Assembly: GCA_014843695.1 (NCBI GenBank)
Contig: CM026387.1
Coordinates: 66,384,139 to 66,448,138, forward strand
From: Archivesica marissinica
Lineage: Eukaryota; Mollusca; Bivalvia; Venerida; Vesicomyidae
Direction of reading: 5' to 3'
DNA length: 64,000 nucleotides
Shown here: positions 10,379 through 20,993 of the stretch, piece after piece
Position numbering within the stretch: the first letter of the stretch is position 1
Layout: each line of letters opens with the position of its first letter
Program-made: the position numbers and the translations under genes
The notes under the pieces: generated by a model
Told to the model about the DNA's origin: nothing
What the model saw: the letters and a program-made list of their open reading frames with translations, nothing else
Database searches by the model: none

Positions 10379-10556
10379 ATTGTTCGGTTAAGTACGTAAT
10401 TGTTTAATGTGTGTTGTAATTCTGATTGGTTGTAACGTAAACTGTGTGTCAAGCTAAGATCGGAGGCTTTACACTGGATAGTTGGAACTCGATATATGCG
10501 CCTAGAAGACTAGTGTGGACTACATTTTGAGAACTATGGAATATTATTAAATTTAT

Positions 10557-10815
10557 ATTATTTTACAACGATTGCGAAGCAAGTTCTAACAACTTATATT
10601 AATCACTCTCGTTGGCACGGATGACAGCGTAAATGTGGTCATTCGTATGAGAGGAAACTGGAGTACCCGGAGGAGTCTGGAGTACTCGGAGAAAACCCAC
10701 CTGTCCGATCTGGCGACCACCGTACCATCTCACATATGTCCCGGTCCGAATATCGAACCCGGGTTGCATTTGTGAGAAGCGAGCGAGCTAACCACTGCAA
10801 TAATCGGACAGCCAT
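10557..10815 (-). repeat. SINE S1, inverted, with internal duplication
   Basis: The full S1 order is readable on the minus strand: head GGCTGTCCGATTATTGCAG, box B GGTTCGATATTCGGACC, body, and tail GTGATTAATATAAGTTG...AATCGTTGTAAAATAA. A roughly 24-bp segment around GGAGTACCCGGAG / GGAGTACTCGGAG is duplicated within the body. Confidence 0.85.
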
Positions 10816-11194
10816 TGAATGTTATCATTCGTAAATTGTTGATTTAGCAATCATTCTGCATTCGAGTTGGAGAATCAATCTACTATGTAATTGAATTACA
10901 CTAGGACGGTTGATATTAGGAGGATACAGACCAAGTTTGATAAAAATCACGAATATACGTAGTATACACGGGCTTTTTAATATGATTACGTATGGCACTA
11001 TGTACACTGTCTTAGTTAGAACAATGCCTAGATATTACAAACCAAGTTTGATTAAATACAGGTATACGATTGAACTGCATTGTATCAATAGTAATGCATT
11101 TACTGACAATGAACAGCTATTAGTATTTTCACTGACATGGACATCTGCATTAGATACATGTTCCACTCTATCTATATATCTTCCGCTAATGTCG

Positions 11195-11275
11195 AACCCC
11201 TCGGGGTGCCCTTCCGGGTAGACTCACCGACCTTCCTCCAACCAGCTGGATAGCTTCTGGATAGGACTGATATTT
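11195..11275 (-). repeat. SINE S3 fragment, inverted
   Basis: The minus strand has AGAAGCTATCCAGCTGG, GGAGGAAGGTCGGTGAG and CTACCCGGAAGGG, matching the post-head part of the S3 copies. The head is missing. The intervals 10816-11194 and 11276-11779 show no gene or further repeat. Confidence 0.5.
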
Positions 11276-11779
11276 TGATATACATGTATTAATCACGTGC
11301 AAGATGGTTATCACATCTGGAGGAGGACTGTACGTCGCGGCACAAAGTTAGTCCAAAACAGCGTAATTGGGTTGCTACGTTTGTGTCACGGATCCTGGTC
11401 TCACATAAAATACCAATATTACTATTATTATGTTATTGTCATCAACTAGTTCAAATACCAGGGTGGAGTAGAACACTATCATATGGTATGGTATTTCTGC
11501 TACAACATACTGAACGTTGCCACAAAATATGTAAACTATATTAAAACATGAGATATAGCATATAATTATTTGGTTTATTCTAAAGCGTATGTCCTCCAAT
11601 CATACAAGCCCAACTACAGCCTTGTTTTCATTTAGAGAGGAGCTCTATCCACATACCGTCCCAAGTCAAAGCTCACTAAAACACGTCGTGCTCTACTGAG
11701 GATAAATCAGCATATACATCAAATTGGAAAGAGGGACATTATATACTCTGAAATAAAAGATCAAAATCCACCCACAATT

Positions 11780-12039
11780 GTGTTTTACGTTTATTTATCG
11801 TCGCTACCGGTTGCCCATATGAGCGACGCCTCCTGAAGAGATTAGTCATTTTAGATTTTGGAGGATAGTGCATGATACAGACAGAGACCCATTCCAGAGT
11901 CTCCTCTGGTTCTTTTACGTGCACGGTGTAAAGCACCGACACGAGACCTCGGTTTAAAGTCCCATCTGAAATACTGTTAATTTTATTAGGGTCAGACGTC
12001 CAGTCCAGCGTGTTACCACTGTACTACATATCCGTCTGT
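11780..12039 (-). repeat. SINE S2, inverted, with deletion in the head
   Basis: The minus strand reads head CACAGACGGATATGTAGTAC, then a jump that removes about 30 bp including box B, then GTCTGACCCTAATAAAATTA, the body, and tail GGTAGCGACGATAAATAAAC. Loss of box B should have silenced this copy. Confidence 0.85.
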
Positions 12040-12705
12040 GAGTCGTGAATGTTTGAAAATGACAGTCTTATATATTGAACTTGAGCACGATTTCCACGTA
12101 TATTCTACTTATGATAAATAAGATAAATCACCCGATGGTTTAACACTTCATTGAAAGAGGCCTTGCTTGGCATTTATCAAACGTACATTCTCATTACACA
12201 AATATGCTGTGACATTAATAAGGATATTGCAACCAACACCATAATGTTCCTTACTGTACACGAATACATTATTGGCAGTGAAAGGTTCTGAGATGGATGA
12301 CTTCTAAAAGGTTCATATGGCTGATTCCAATTTGAATGCTGTCGTTATTGACACAACAACCGACCCTATTCAACCACTTTTCTCTATATTAATCTCTTTT
12401 TCTTCAAGTGCTCCGATTTGATAGTTCATGTTCTTGAACTTTCTTCATATATTCCTTTAAATATTAACCATTTTCTCTTTTACATCCAAAACTATTGACT
12501 CACTAATACATTAAGTTCTGAAATTCTTTAGCAAATACATAAACTAGATTTCACTTATTTTCATTGTTATATTATATATTATTTTCCTGCCTATTGTATA
12601 TCAATCAATTGATAGGGAGAAGAACTATATAAGTTTTCTTTCGTTCTAATCCCTTTCAGTCTACTGCTGTTAAATTATATGTAAAATGTTCATTTCTTGA
12701 TTACA

Positions 12706-12820
12706 TGTACAAATACTGAAATAAATAATGTTTAAACTAAATATGCTTGTTTATATTATAACTCATATTTTTATCACAAGCATATTTAGTTTAAACATTA
12801 TTTATTTCAGTATTTGTACA
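12706..12820. repeat. Perfect 45-bp inverted repeat (hairpin)
   Basis: The arms at 12706-12750 and 12776-12820 are exact reverse complements over 45 bp, around a 25-bp AT-rich loop. The outer end is TGTACAAATACTGAAATAA and the inner end AAATATGCTTGT. No coding sequence or named element is recognised. 12040-12705 holds nothing else recognised. Confidence 0.92.
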
Positions 12821-13063
12821 TTATTTCGAATTTGACAACATTTGCATGGATCTTTATTATTTCGGAAGTATCCGGTATAATTTTACTGATTTATAAGATA
12901 GTTCAAATTTACCCAAAAATAGATGCAAGTATGCAGAATTTGAGGCCCGCATATCAACTTTGTGACAACCTATTTCTTATTAATAACTGTCCCCAGACAA
13001 GGTACCTGCTAGCTATAATCGTAAACGAGTGCATGCAGAACATATATACATGTATACACGCAA

Positions 13064-13118
13064 GTACTGGTTAACCGCTGGAGCCTGCCCAGGAAAGGTG
13101 TTGTTATGTAAACTGCCC
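13064..13118 (+). repeat. Fragment of SINE S3 body
   Basis: TACTGGTTAACCGCTGGAGC and GGAAAGGTGTTGTTATGTAA closely match 3158-3208 of the split S3 copy. Neither head nor tail is present. Confidence 0.6.
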
Positions 13119-13237
13119 GCCAGCGATATAGCCCAAAATGGTGCTGATGCAGGCGTAAAACCCGAAATATAACGAAATATAATATAAGAAATCAACCAAT
13201 ATACGCGTCAACCCCACAGGCCTCTAAATAGGCTTAT

Positions 13238-13302
13238 GAAAAGTGTAGATCCAGATGAGCCGGCTCGTAACGAGCCGTCTCATCAGGATCTGCACTTTTT
13301 TG
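13238..13302. repeat. Imperfect 33-bp inverted repeat
   Basis: The arms AAAGTGTAGATCCAGATGAG and, reverse-complemented from the right side, AAAGTGCAGATCCTGATGAG continue through GGCTCGT to a tight centre, with about four mismatches over 33 bp. It would form a strong GC-capped cruciform. Identity unknown; 13303-13682 has no other feature. Confidence 0.8.
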
Positions 13303-13682
13303 CCAGTAATAATTATTACTATTTTTAGATAAAATTACCCATTTTGATAAATGAACTGGTCCAAAGGTAATTTTCTTATTAATTTATTGGTCTAAAAATA
13401 GCATGCACCAATCCATGTCAGTTACTTTGTGTTGAAAGAGTTAAATCACGTGATCGTGACATAGTTATAATCATGAACAAAGACAGTCAAACAAAAGGAT
13501 CCTGTTACAATTTTACAGGTGCCTAAATGATACGCTCGTATCTTCAAACAAATATTTTCTTACAACCTTTCCCCCAAAAATACATTATAAATGTTTACAA
13601 AAATTAAGATACCGGATACCAGCCTGTAGTGTAAACCTCCAAATATTGCGATAATAACAGCGTGTGAATTGATCTAAGCTCC

Positions 13683-13691
13683 GTTTTATAC
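13683..13691. repeat. Left target-site duplication GTTTTATAC
   Basis: The 9-bp word directly before the transposon terminus GGGTCGGGCTAAAACGC. It is identical to 19017-19025 on the other side. A 9-bp duplication is the usual length for the Mutator superfamily. Confidence 0.93.
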
Positions 13692-14803
13692 GGGTCGGGC
13701 TAAAACGCAGACGCTTATGCAGACGATATGTAATGTATAGGAAAACGCAGACAACAAAGGTATATAGTGATATCGGAAAACGCAGACGAAAGCAACATAT
13801 AGGGAAAACGCAGACCAGTTGAACATAGAGTAAATGTATCTGTTTTACTGCAGACACATTGAATATATATAGAAAACGCAGACAAGTTGAAAATATACTA
13901 TAATTGTTTTATTGTTTGTTGTTTCATTTGTTTTAAGCAGACCAATTGCGCATATAGTAACATTGTTTTATTGTAGACGAGTTGAATATATAGAGCAAAC
14001 GCAGACGAGTTGAACATAGAGTAAACTTGTATTATTGCAGACGCATTGAATATATAGAGAAAATGCAGACAAGTTGAATATATATTAAAATTGTTTTATT
14101 TATCTGTGTTAATGCAGACACATTGAATATATAGCGAACACGCAGACGAGTTGAACATATAGTAAATTTATCTGTTTTATTGCAGACACGTTGAATATAT
14201 AGAGAAACGCAGACGAGTTGAACATAGAGTAAAATTGTTTTATTGCAGACGCATTGAATATATAGCGAAAATGCAGACGAGTTGAACATAGAGTAAATTT
14301 ATCTGTTTTATTACAGACGCATTGAATATATAGCGAAAACGCAGACGAGTTGAACATAGAGTAAATTTATCTGTTTTATTGCAGACGCATTGAATATATA
14401 GCGAAAACGCAGACGAGTTGAACATAGAGTAAAAGTGTATTATTGCAGACACATTGAATATATAGAGAAACGCAGACGAGTTGAACATATAGTAAATTGT
14501 TTTATTGCAGATATATTTAATATATAGAGAAATGCAGACGTGTTGAACATAGAGTAAAATTGTATTATTGCAGACACATTGAATATATAGAGAAACGCAG
14601 ACGAGTTGAACATATAGTAAAATTGTTTTATTGCAGATATATTTAATATATAGAGAAATGCAGACGAGTTGAACATAGAGTGAAATTGTATTATTGCAGA
14701 CACATTGAATATATAGCGAAAACGCAGACGAGTTGAACATAGAGTAAATGTATCTGTTTTATTGCAGACACATTGAATATACAGCGTAAACGCAGACGAG
14801 TTG
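13692..14803. repeat. Left terminal inverted repeat with minisatellite
   Basis: A near-unique outer part of about 170 bp is followed by about 16 diverged units of 60-75 bp. Each unit contains GCAGACGAGTTGAACATAGAG, shortened here to its core GACGAGTTGAACATAGAG, and TTGCAGACGCATTGAATATA. The GCAGACG / GCAGACA word recurs about every 30 bp, which could be an array of transposase-binding sites (inference). Confidence 0.92.
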
Positions 14804-14964
14804 ATTGGTTTTAGTGGATTAATATTGAATTCACATATATACAACTACTGTATTATCCCGTTGACACGCGGGACACTGTATATTGCAATTAAGATAATCA
14901 ATTAAATATTGTTTATTGAAGGGTATTAAAGTTTATAACGTCACTACCTGTTTAATTTATTAAT

Positions 14965-16381
14965 TTAGCAAAAGCCACAATTGAAGTATTTATATATCAA
15001 AGAAATATCTGCAGGTGCGTTCAAACAATGTTTGTGGTACCATGCAGAGCACGCGTCACATTGCACCATGTCACCAACACAGTCTGGTAAATGGCATACG
15101 CAATAATTTTCAATAGAAACAATTTTCCAACATTTTTGGCGTCGATTACTTATAGTTTTATGTGTCCTCGGGAATTCACTCATCATACCAGTTTCCAGGC
15201 AATGCAATAAATGTGTTCTTAATTTTGTAGAATCAAAGATCAAGTCATAGCATAATTTTGTTCTCAAACAATATGAAGTTGCGAATGCCAGAGCAAATAA
15301 TCCACACTCAATACTGTTGTCTTGTTTCATGACACTGGGAATTTGAATGTCAATACTATTTTGGTCTCTCCCATAAATCTGTGACAGTTGAATTTTAAGG
15401 CCATCTGGAATTAGCCTGTCTTTGTCGCGTTCATTCCCTAAACTGTCTATGAGATATATTTTGTTTTCGTGGTAAATTGAACAAATCCAATGGTCTTTAT
15501 GATTATGATGTATTTGGCACGACGGTGAATGAGCGGACTCTAGTGGCAATTTACAAATCCATATATTTTTAATTTCATTAAATACGGGGACTTTCTCTGT
15601 GAGTTGTAAGCCACCAATTGACTTTCCAACTTTTTTCTCAATAATTTATTTACAGCTTCCATGTGATTTGAATTTAATTTTTTCTTATTGAGTATACACT
15701 CTTTATCATTCATTGTCAGTCCCAGATCTTGCTTCCATATTTCTTGGCGAGTCGTTTCGTTTTCACAGTCATCACGGCTAATTTCTAAGTCAATTATTTC
15801 ATTACCTTCCGAAATCACAGACAAATCATCTATTTTTGGATATTTGTTTGGAACAATCTCACTGTGTTGGAATTTTAATTTTCTCTTTCTGACGGATGAC
15901 TGCGGCGTTTTTTGGTTTGATTTTAGAATTGATATTGGGGTGGAAGCTTCAAATAGATTTTTTTTTGGCTTTTTCAATTGACTGTACAGCATCTTTATTT
16001 TGTGAATTTGTCGGTGTACCGTAAATACTTTTGCTTACACTTTTTAAGATTGAGTCTGGCGCGGCATTTATATTTAATTCATGATCATTGTCACCCCTTC
16101 TACCCTTTTTAGTCCCACACTTTTTCATATGCTTTGGGCGGCAATTTCTTCGTAATTGTGTTAAATTGAAAACTGTCTTTTCATCCGGTATTGGCATACC
16201 TATTGATATCATTGCTGCTATTATGTGATAACACCGAGTTGTTGCTGGACAATTGCATTTTTCTTTAGGAAATAATGTAACCGCGTAGTTTGTGTTATGT
16301 GAACCTTTTACCATAAAATCTCGACACCTTCGTAGCTGAGGTGTAGTCAGTCTGTGCTCAATAACTTTCGCCTGGCACCTG
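14965..16381 (-). pseudogene. Transposon protein fragment: SWIM, Ulp1-like C48 protease, PHD finger
   Basis: Read on the minus strand in three frames. Segment 1 (16381-15949) carries the SWIM zinc-binding pattern CNCPATTRCYH. Segment 2 (15992-15540) is a polar, basic linker. Segment 3 (from about 15630 to the stop at 14965) is Ulp1-like, with catalytic His in DHWICSIY, Asp in YLIDSLG, and Gln/Cys in QDNSIECGLFA. It is followed by a C-terminal PHD finger (CVCHLPDC, CDACSAWYHKHC, CGFC). The triad and zinc ligands are intact. The two frame changes fall at or near an A9 run (+ 15958-15966) and an A6 run (+ about 15632-15637), so they could be decay or consensus errors. An AG acceptor near 16381 (minus strand TTTCAG|GTGCC) suggests an upstream exon that is now missing. 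Ulp1-like proteases cleave SUMO or related conjugates; the role in transposition is unknown. Confidence 0.8.
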
Positions 16382-16751
16382 AAACAGGAAGTATTTGGCT
16401 ACAGAAAGACGGAGTGACTGGACACATCCATAGACAAGATTCCACCGTTTAAATTGCAATATCTGACGACATTTTAGCATGAAAGCAAACGCGTGTATAC
16501 CATATCTCCTTAGATTCGTATATTGTAATAAATCATTATCATCATCATCATGCTCAAACTATTTCTTACGTACCAAACAATGTGTGAAAATCTGGATGTT
16601 CTATGATGTCAATCCAGGAGACGCGAAGCGAGAGCTTGTGAATAAGCCTATTTATAGCCTCCGCATCCCAGTTCCAGCGATCAAGGAAGTCAAGACTGTG
16701 CTGGCTTCCATGGTAGAGGTTCTGCGAACGCGGTATAATTTCTGATAGCAG

Positions 16752-16880
16752 CACTGTTGCACAAATAGCAATTATTATATTCCACAAGATCACAGTTGCA
16801 CAAATAGCAATTATTATATTCCACAAGATCACAATTACACAAATATAAATTATTATATTCCACAGTATCACAGAGCAATA
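16752..16880. repeat. Short 39-bp tandem repeat, about 3 copies
   Basis: The unit contains CACAGTTGCACAAATAGC and AATTATTATATTCCACAAGA, starting near 16752, 16791 and 16830. It lies in the transposon interior. The short reading frames across it are products of the repeat. Confidence 0.85.
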
Positions 16881-16939
16881 CTTATATTTCACAAGATCAT
16901 GTATGTCTAATATATAAACCTTCAGAAATTTAAAACATA

Positions 16940-18104
16940 TGATGATGATATTCGTTTTATTTAAAGTCGCCACCGCATAAATGCATTTGGGCGACTGTAT
17001 TTTCTAAGATGGTTATGTCCTAAGGTGATTCTTCTTGTCTAAGGCGATTCTTCTTGTCCTAAGGTGATTCTTCTGTGATGATTATTCCTATTCTTCTATG
17101 GTGATTATGTACGTGTTCTGCGATGATTCTTCTACGATGATTCTTTCTGTTTTCGCTGACGAGTAGGGTAGACTAAGATGATTATGTACCAGGTGGCTGA
17201 AGGTCTGGTCGCTGACTGGATGAAGAAATGAGGTCATCCAGTCGCTGTGAAGGTGCTTCTTCATCGTTGACCCAGTTATGGAGCGATGCCAAACGACAGG
17301 GTGACGTTCCCTGCGCCTGGCATCATCTCCCCGACAACAGGGTGACAAGCCCCGTGCTGGTTTCCTGGGTCGGCTCACAGCAGCAGAATGTTTCGGTTGT
17401 TCCGTCGTTGTCCACCCCGTTGACGCATCCGAGGTCGAGGTCGCATCCCTCCGTCCCCAACGGACTTCATTGGTAGACGGATAAAAGAGTTCGAGGGTGT
17501 GCCTCTTCAGCGCCCCAGTGTTAGCTGTCGCTGATCTAGGTAAGTGTTGATACTCCGAAGAGTCGATGCGGGTCCTCGTCTGTATGCGCCAGCGGTGTGG
17601 ATTGGTCACTTCGGGACGGTGACTCAATCTCCCGATGTGAGCTCAGGATGACATCCCCAGGAGGTTTCTTGATTCCGTGGCAGGGTGACAAAGCCTGGTC
17701 TTTCTGTACTCGGTCCCTTGTAGGGCCACACTCCTCACTGTTGGTCACCCCGCAGCAGCATTAATACGGATCTGACAGTTAGACATCTGGTCGTCGATTG
17801 TCACTCAGGGGAGCGTGGATACCACGACTATTGCCGCTCCCTCAGGTCCGCCGTCTCGTCTATCCGCCGGAGAAGTAGAAGAAGGAAGAGAAAGTGTCGA
17901 AACGAGCCGGCGAAGATATAGTGTCGAAAAGCCCCACTATCTAGAAGAGCTGGTGGATCTGTCCTGATGTGCCGTAGCCATGGATCCATATGCTGGCGAG
18001 CCTCCCCTTCACAAGATCGACGACCAGAAGATCCCAGAATCCTACGCTGCTGCTGCGGGATGTGCCCCGGTCACGACGTGCACGTCGTGAGGAGATCGAC
18101 CGGG
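16940..18104 (-). mobile_element. Nested 1.17-kb retroposon with 12-bp target duplication
   Basis: Flanked by perfect ATTTAAAACATA copies (16928-16939 and 18105-18116). Its GC content is clearly higher than the surroundings. On the minus strand its 3' end has a stem-forming GTCGCC...GGCGAC around AAATGCATTTATGCGG, an AATAAA-type signal (TTAAATAAAACG) and a short (ATC)3-4 tail, as in retroposed sequences. A palindrome CACGACGTGCACGTCGTG lies near the 5' end. No protein domain was recognised in its 60-180 codon frames. It may be a non-autonomous LINE derivative or a captured retrocopy. Confidence 0.7.
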
Positions 18105-18453
18105 ATTTAAAACATAGTATTCATTTTTACTATTTATACTTACCAGTTTACTCATATATTACAGTTAGTAAGAAGTGATGAGTACTATCAAAGGGGATTA
18201 ATTACTGGCTGTTTTCACATATATCAATAGATATTTAAATACTCCGATAGATATAACATGATTAAAGGACAATACTACTTATCGGATCTTATTATCCTTA
18301 CTTGTATATTTAAATGTCGACCTTTGATCATTTCAACTGTTTGTGTCTAACTAATTACTAACACATAATTTCTTATTATGTTTTGTCACGTAAACAATTT
18401 CCACTAATAAGGTCATTATTAGTAAAATAAGTGCATACACAAGGATACATTTT

Positions 18454-19016
18454 ATGTCTGCGTATTAAAACCATTTTACTATATATTCAATGTGTCTGCA
18501 TTAACACAGATAAATAAAACAATTTTAATATATATTCAACTTGTCTGCATTTTCTCTATATATTCAATGCGTCTGCAATAATACAAGTTTACTCTATATT
18601 CAACTCGTCTGCGTTTTCTATATATATTCAATGTGTCTGCATTAACACAGATAAATAAAACAATTTTAATATATATTCAACTTGTCTGCATTTTCTCTAT
18701 ATATTCAATGCGTCTGCAATAATACAAGTTTACTCTATATTCAACTCGTCTGCGTTTTCTATATATATTCAATGTGTCTGCATTAACACAGATAAATAAA
18801 ACAATTTTAATATATATTCAACTTGTCTGCATTTTCTCTATATATTCAATGCGTCTGCAGTAAAACAGATAAATTTACTCTATGTTCAACTGGTCTGCGT
18901 TTTCCCTATATGTTGCTTTCGTCTGCGTTTTCTGATATCACTATATACCTTTGTTGTCTGCGTTTTCCTATACATTACATATCGTCTGCATAAGCGTCTG
19001 CGTTTTAGTCTGACCC
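18454..19016. repeat. Right terminal inverted repeat with minisatellite
   Basis: Inverted relative to the left terminus. Three copies of a 141-bp composite unit start near 18501, 18642 and 18783, followed by the outer terminus shared with the left end. It is half the length of the left array, so array size has changed independently at the two ends. The interval 18117-18453 is AT-rich with nothing recognised. Confidence 0.92.
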
Positions 19017-19025
19017 GTTTTATAC
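19017..19025. repeat. Right target-site duplication GTTTTATAC
   Basis: Exact partner of 13683-13691. Removing the transposon and one copy joins the left flank to sequence 112 bp before the GH3 ATG. Confidence 0.93.
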
Positions 19026-19137
19026 ATGTAAACAATTCAGTCAACACACGATTCAAGTGTAGTTTAAGCGTCCTTCAGAGTTATACGGATTTATTTGTGT
19101 TGGATATTGTTTGTTTAATACGCAGTCTATCCTTACA

Positions 19138-19448
19138 ATGGCTGTCATTCGAGTTATTTTCTTATTTATAGTAACATTCACCCCCGGCCTTTACTCTTCG
19201 TTCCCATTTCAAAATATTTCACTTCATTGGAACGAGCGTGTAAATGACTTGGTGAAAAGGCTAAGCTTGCACGAAGTCCAGGAGCAGTTAGCAAAGGGTG
19301 GTGTTGGTGAGAAAGGTGGACCATCACCTGCTATCCCAGGGCTAGGAATTGGTCCTTACCAGTGGAATGAAGAATGTCTTAGAGGCGTAGTAAAGGCGGG
19401 TCAGGCAACCTCATTTCCACAAGCCATTGGACTAGGAGCAACATTCAA
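19138..19448 (+). CDS. GH3 exon 1: signal peptide and N-terminal segment
   Basis: ATG at 19138 in context TTACAATGG. The first about 20 residues (MAVIRVIFLFIVTFTPGLYS) form a signal peptide. The mature start has WNERVNDLVKRLSLHEVQ and PAIPGLGIGPYQWNEECLRG, then ATSFPQAIGLGATF. These are typical N-terminal motifs of the eukaryotic GH3 xylosidase group. The donor is CAA|GTATGT, phase 2. An in-frame TTG lies upstream, but the signal peptide favours the ATG. The promoter region is cut 112 bp upstream by the Mutator-like element. Confidence 0.9.
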
Positions 19449-19555
19449 GTATGTAGGCTTTATTTATCTGTTGGTAGAAAATCCTATAGTATGTATTATC
19501 ACATAGGAGCTTGAAATTTATGTGCAGAATATGCAAATAAGTGTATGATAGCAAC

Positions 19556-20580
19556 ACAAAGTATCCCGGTGTCACTGGTTTCCGACGATGTAGTACATAA
19601 CGGACTCCTATAGGTTTAGAATGGTCATACACTGCAAACAATTTTATGTCACCAAATAAACAATATGTTACCATTCATCCACACAAATCTCGAAGAAAAT
19701 CGAATGTTTACTTTTTGAGAAAAGTTGACAAAATAGCGGTACCTCATTCTCAGTAATCCGGAATGACGTCACAGGTTTTCGCCTAACTGTGGAAATTGTC
19801 TACAGCGCCACCATTAGTATGTATGCAACAGTTCTTTTTTAACAAAACAATAAACTAAGGAAGACTTACTTTAATAAGAGGCTTAATTTATCATTTTCTC
19901 TCAAAATTCATTTGTTGGACAGCATTTTGTCTATATACTGTATCTAAAACACTAACATTTAATTTAACTAGGTCAAACACACGGGGCATAAGAAGTCGTC
20001 ATCCCTCCTAATTACTCTGACTAAATGCAGAACCGTAAATGGACCCATCCATCGAACACATCACACGGTGCCCAACAAAGAAAAACTAGGTTTACACAAC
20101 CATATATATCAGTTGGAGAACCTCTGTGACAACCCGTGGACCTGAAGGTGAAACACGGTGAAAATCGATATTATTAATAAGGACCCCTTGTGTGTAATAA
20201 CGGACATAACTCATAAACACGGAGCAGTGAGACTATAATGACATTTTTATTCGTAAATATATTGGCGTGGCAGACGATGCATATGTCATTTTGGAGAAAA
20301 AATTGCCAATTTCTTTAAAAAATGATATTTATATGGTGACATAAAACGGATATAGTGAAGTTATGAAAACTGGGGTAGGTTTAAAGTTTTCACCGCTAAT
20401 TTACCTTGTCTGATATATTATGATCAGTTAGAAATAGATTGGAAGTGCACAAGGTATGTTTATTTATAATTCCGGTAACTGGAGCGTGAAATATTGCGTG
20501 ATCTCTCGCGACTTGCTATTTCCACAGTTGGGCGAAAACCTGTGCTGGGCGAAAACTCTTCACGCCGGGATACTATCTTG
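19556..20580. mobile_element. Possible non-autonomous DNA element with inverted ends
   Basis: The left side has AGTATCCCGGTGTCAC and CACAGGTTTTCGCCTAACTG. The right side, reverse-complemented, has AGTATCCCGGCGTGAAG and CACAGGTTTTCGCCCAACTG followed by GGAAAT. The similarity is partial, no clear target duplication was found, and the interior has no coding region. It sits in intron 1 of the GH3 gene. Confidence 0.35.
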
Positions 20581-20993
20581 TATTGATAATAACACACACT
20601 ATTCTACATAGTAGAACACTGTAGTCAATATCAAGAAGTAAAAAAAATAAGAAACAAATAATTATAGCCAGTCTTGAATTATTAATAAGTGTTTATTACT
20701 TTCCAATACTTAAGAAATAATTACTTCCGTTAACTGGGGTTGAACCTATACTAAGCGGGAAAATGTTGTACCCTAGTCCAACACGTTAACCACTGAGCTA
20801 TTATTCCAATATACCTTATCATGTACAAAACTACTAGTCGTTACATCTATCCGATTATCGGATCTTGAACCGTGGGGATTACTGACGATCTCTTTCAAAA
20901 TCAATAGTTTTGGATGGGTTTTGGATTGAATAAGTACCGAGAACGCGATAATTCTAATCGATAGATAATATATTTGAAAATAAGTCAATTTTC

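Larger units (their letters stand above)
13692..19016 (-). mobile_element. Mutator-like element with minisatellite termini, 5325 bp
   Basis: The termini are inverted repeats: left GGGTCGGGCTAAAACGCAG and right, reverse-complemented, GGGTCAGACTAAAACGCAG. They stay near-identical for about 170-200 bp and then merge into tandem arrays built on a GCAGACG word (13692-14803 and 18454-19016). The flanks are a perfect 9-bp duplication. The minus-strand coding region near the left end has SWIM zinc finger, Ulp1/C48 protease and PHD finger segments. No MULE DDE catalytic core was recognised, so this copy looks internally deleted. A separate retroposon sits inside at 16940-18104. The Repbase Rehavkus-type MuDR group is the comparator I would test first, from memory and unverified. 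The element ends 112 bp before the GH3 start codon. Confidence 0.88.

Noticed and set aside
14032..14844. Overlapping minus-strand frames with FNSSAFSLYIQCVCN repeats
   Set aside because: Translations of the minisatellite in the left transposon terminus.
17088..17627. 179-codon minus-strand frame in the GC-rich nested block
   Set aside because: No recognised domain; low-complexity basic composition; GC-rich DNA has few stops by chance. Kept only as part of the retroposon.
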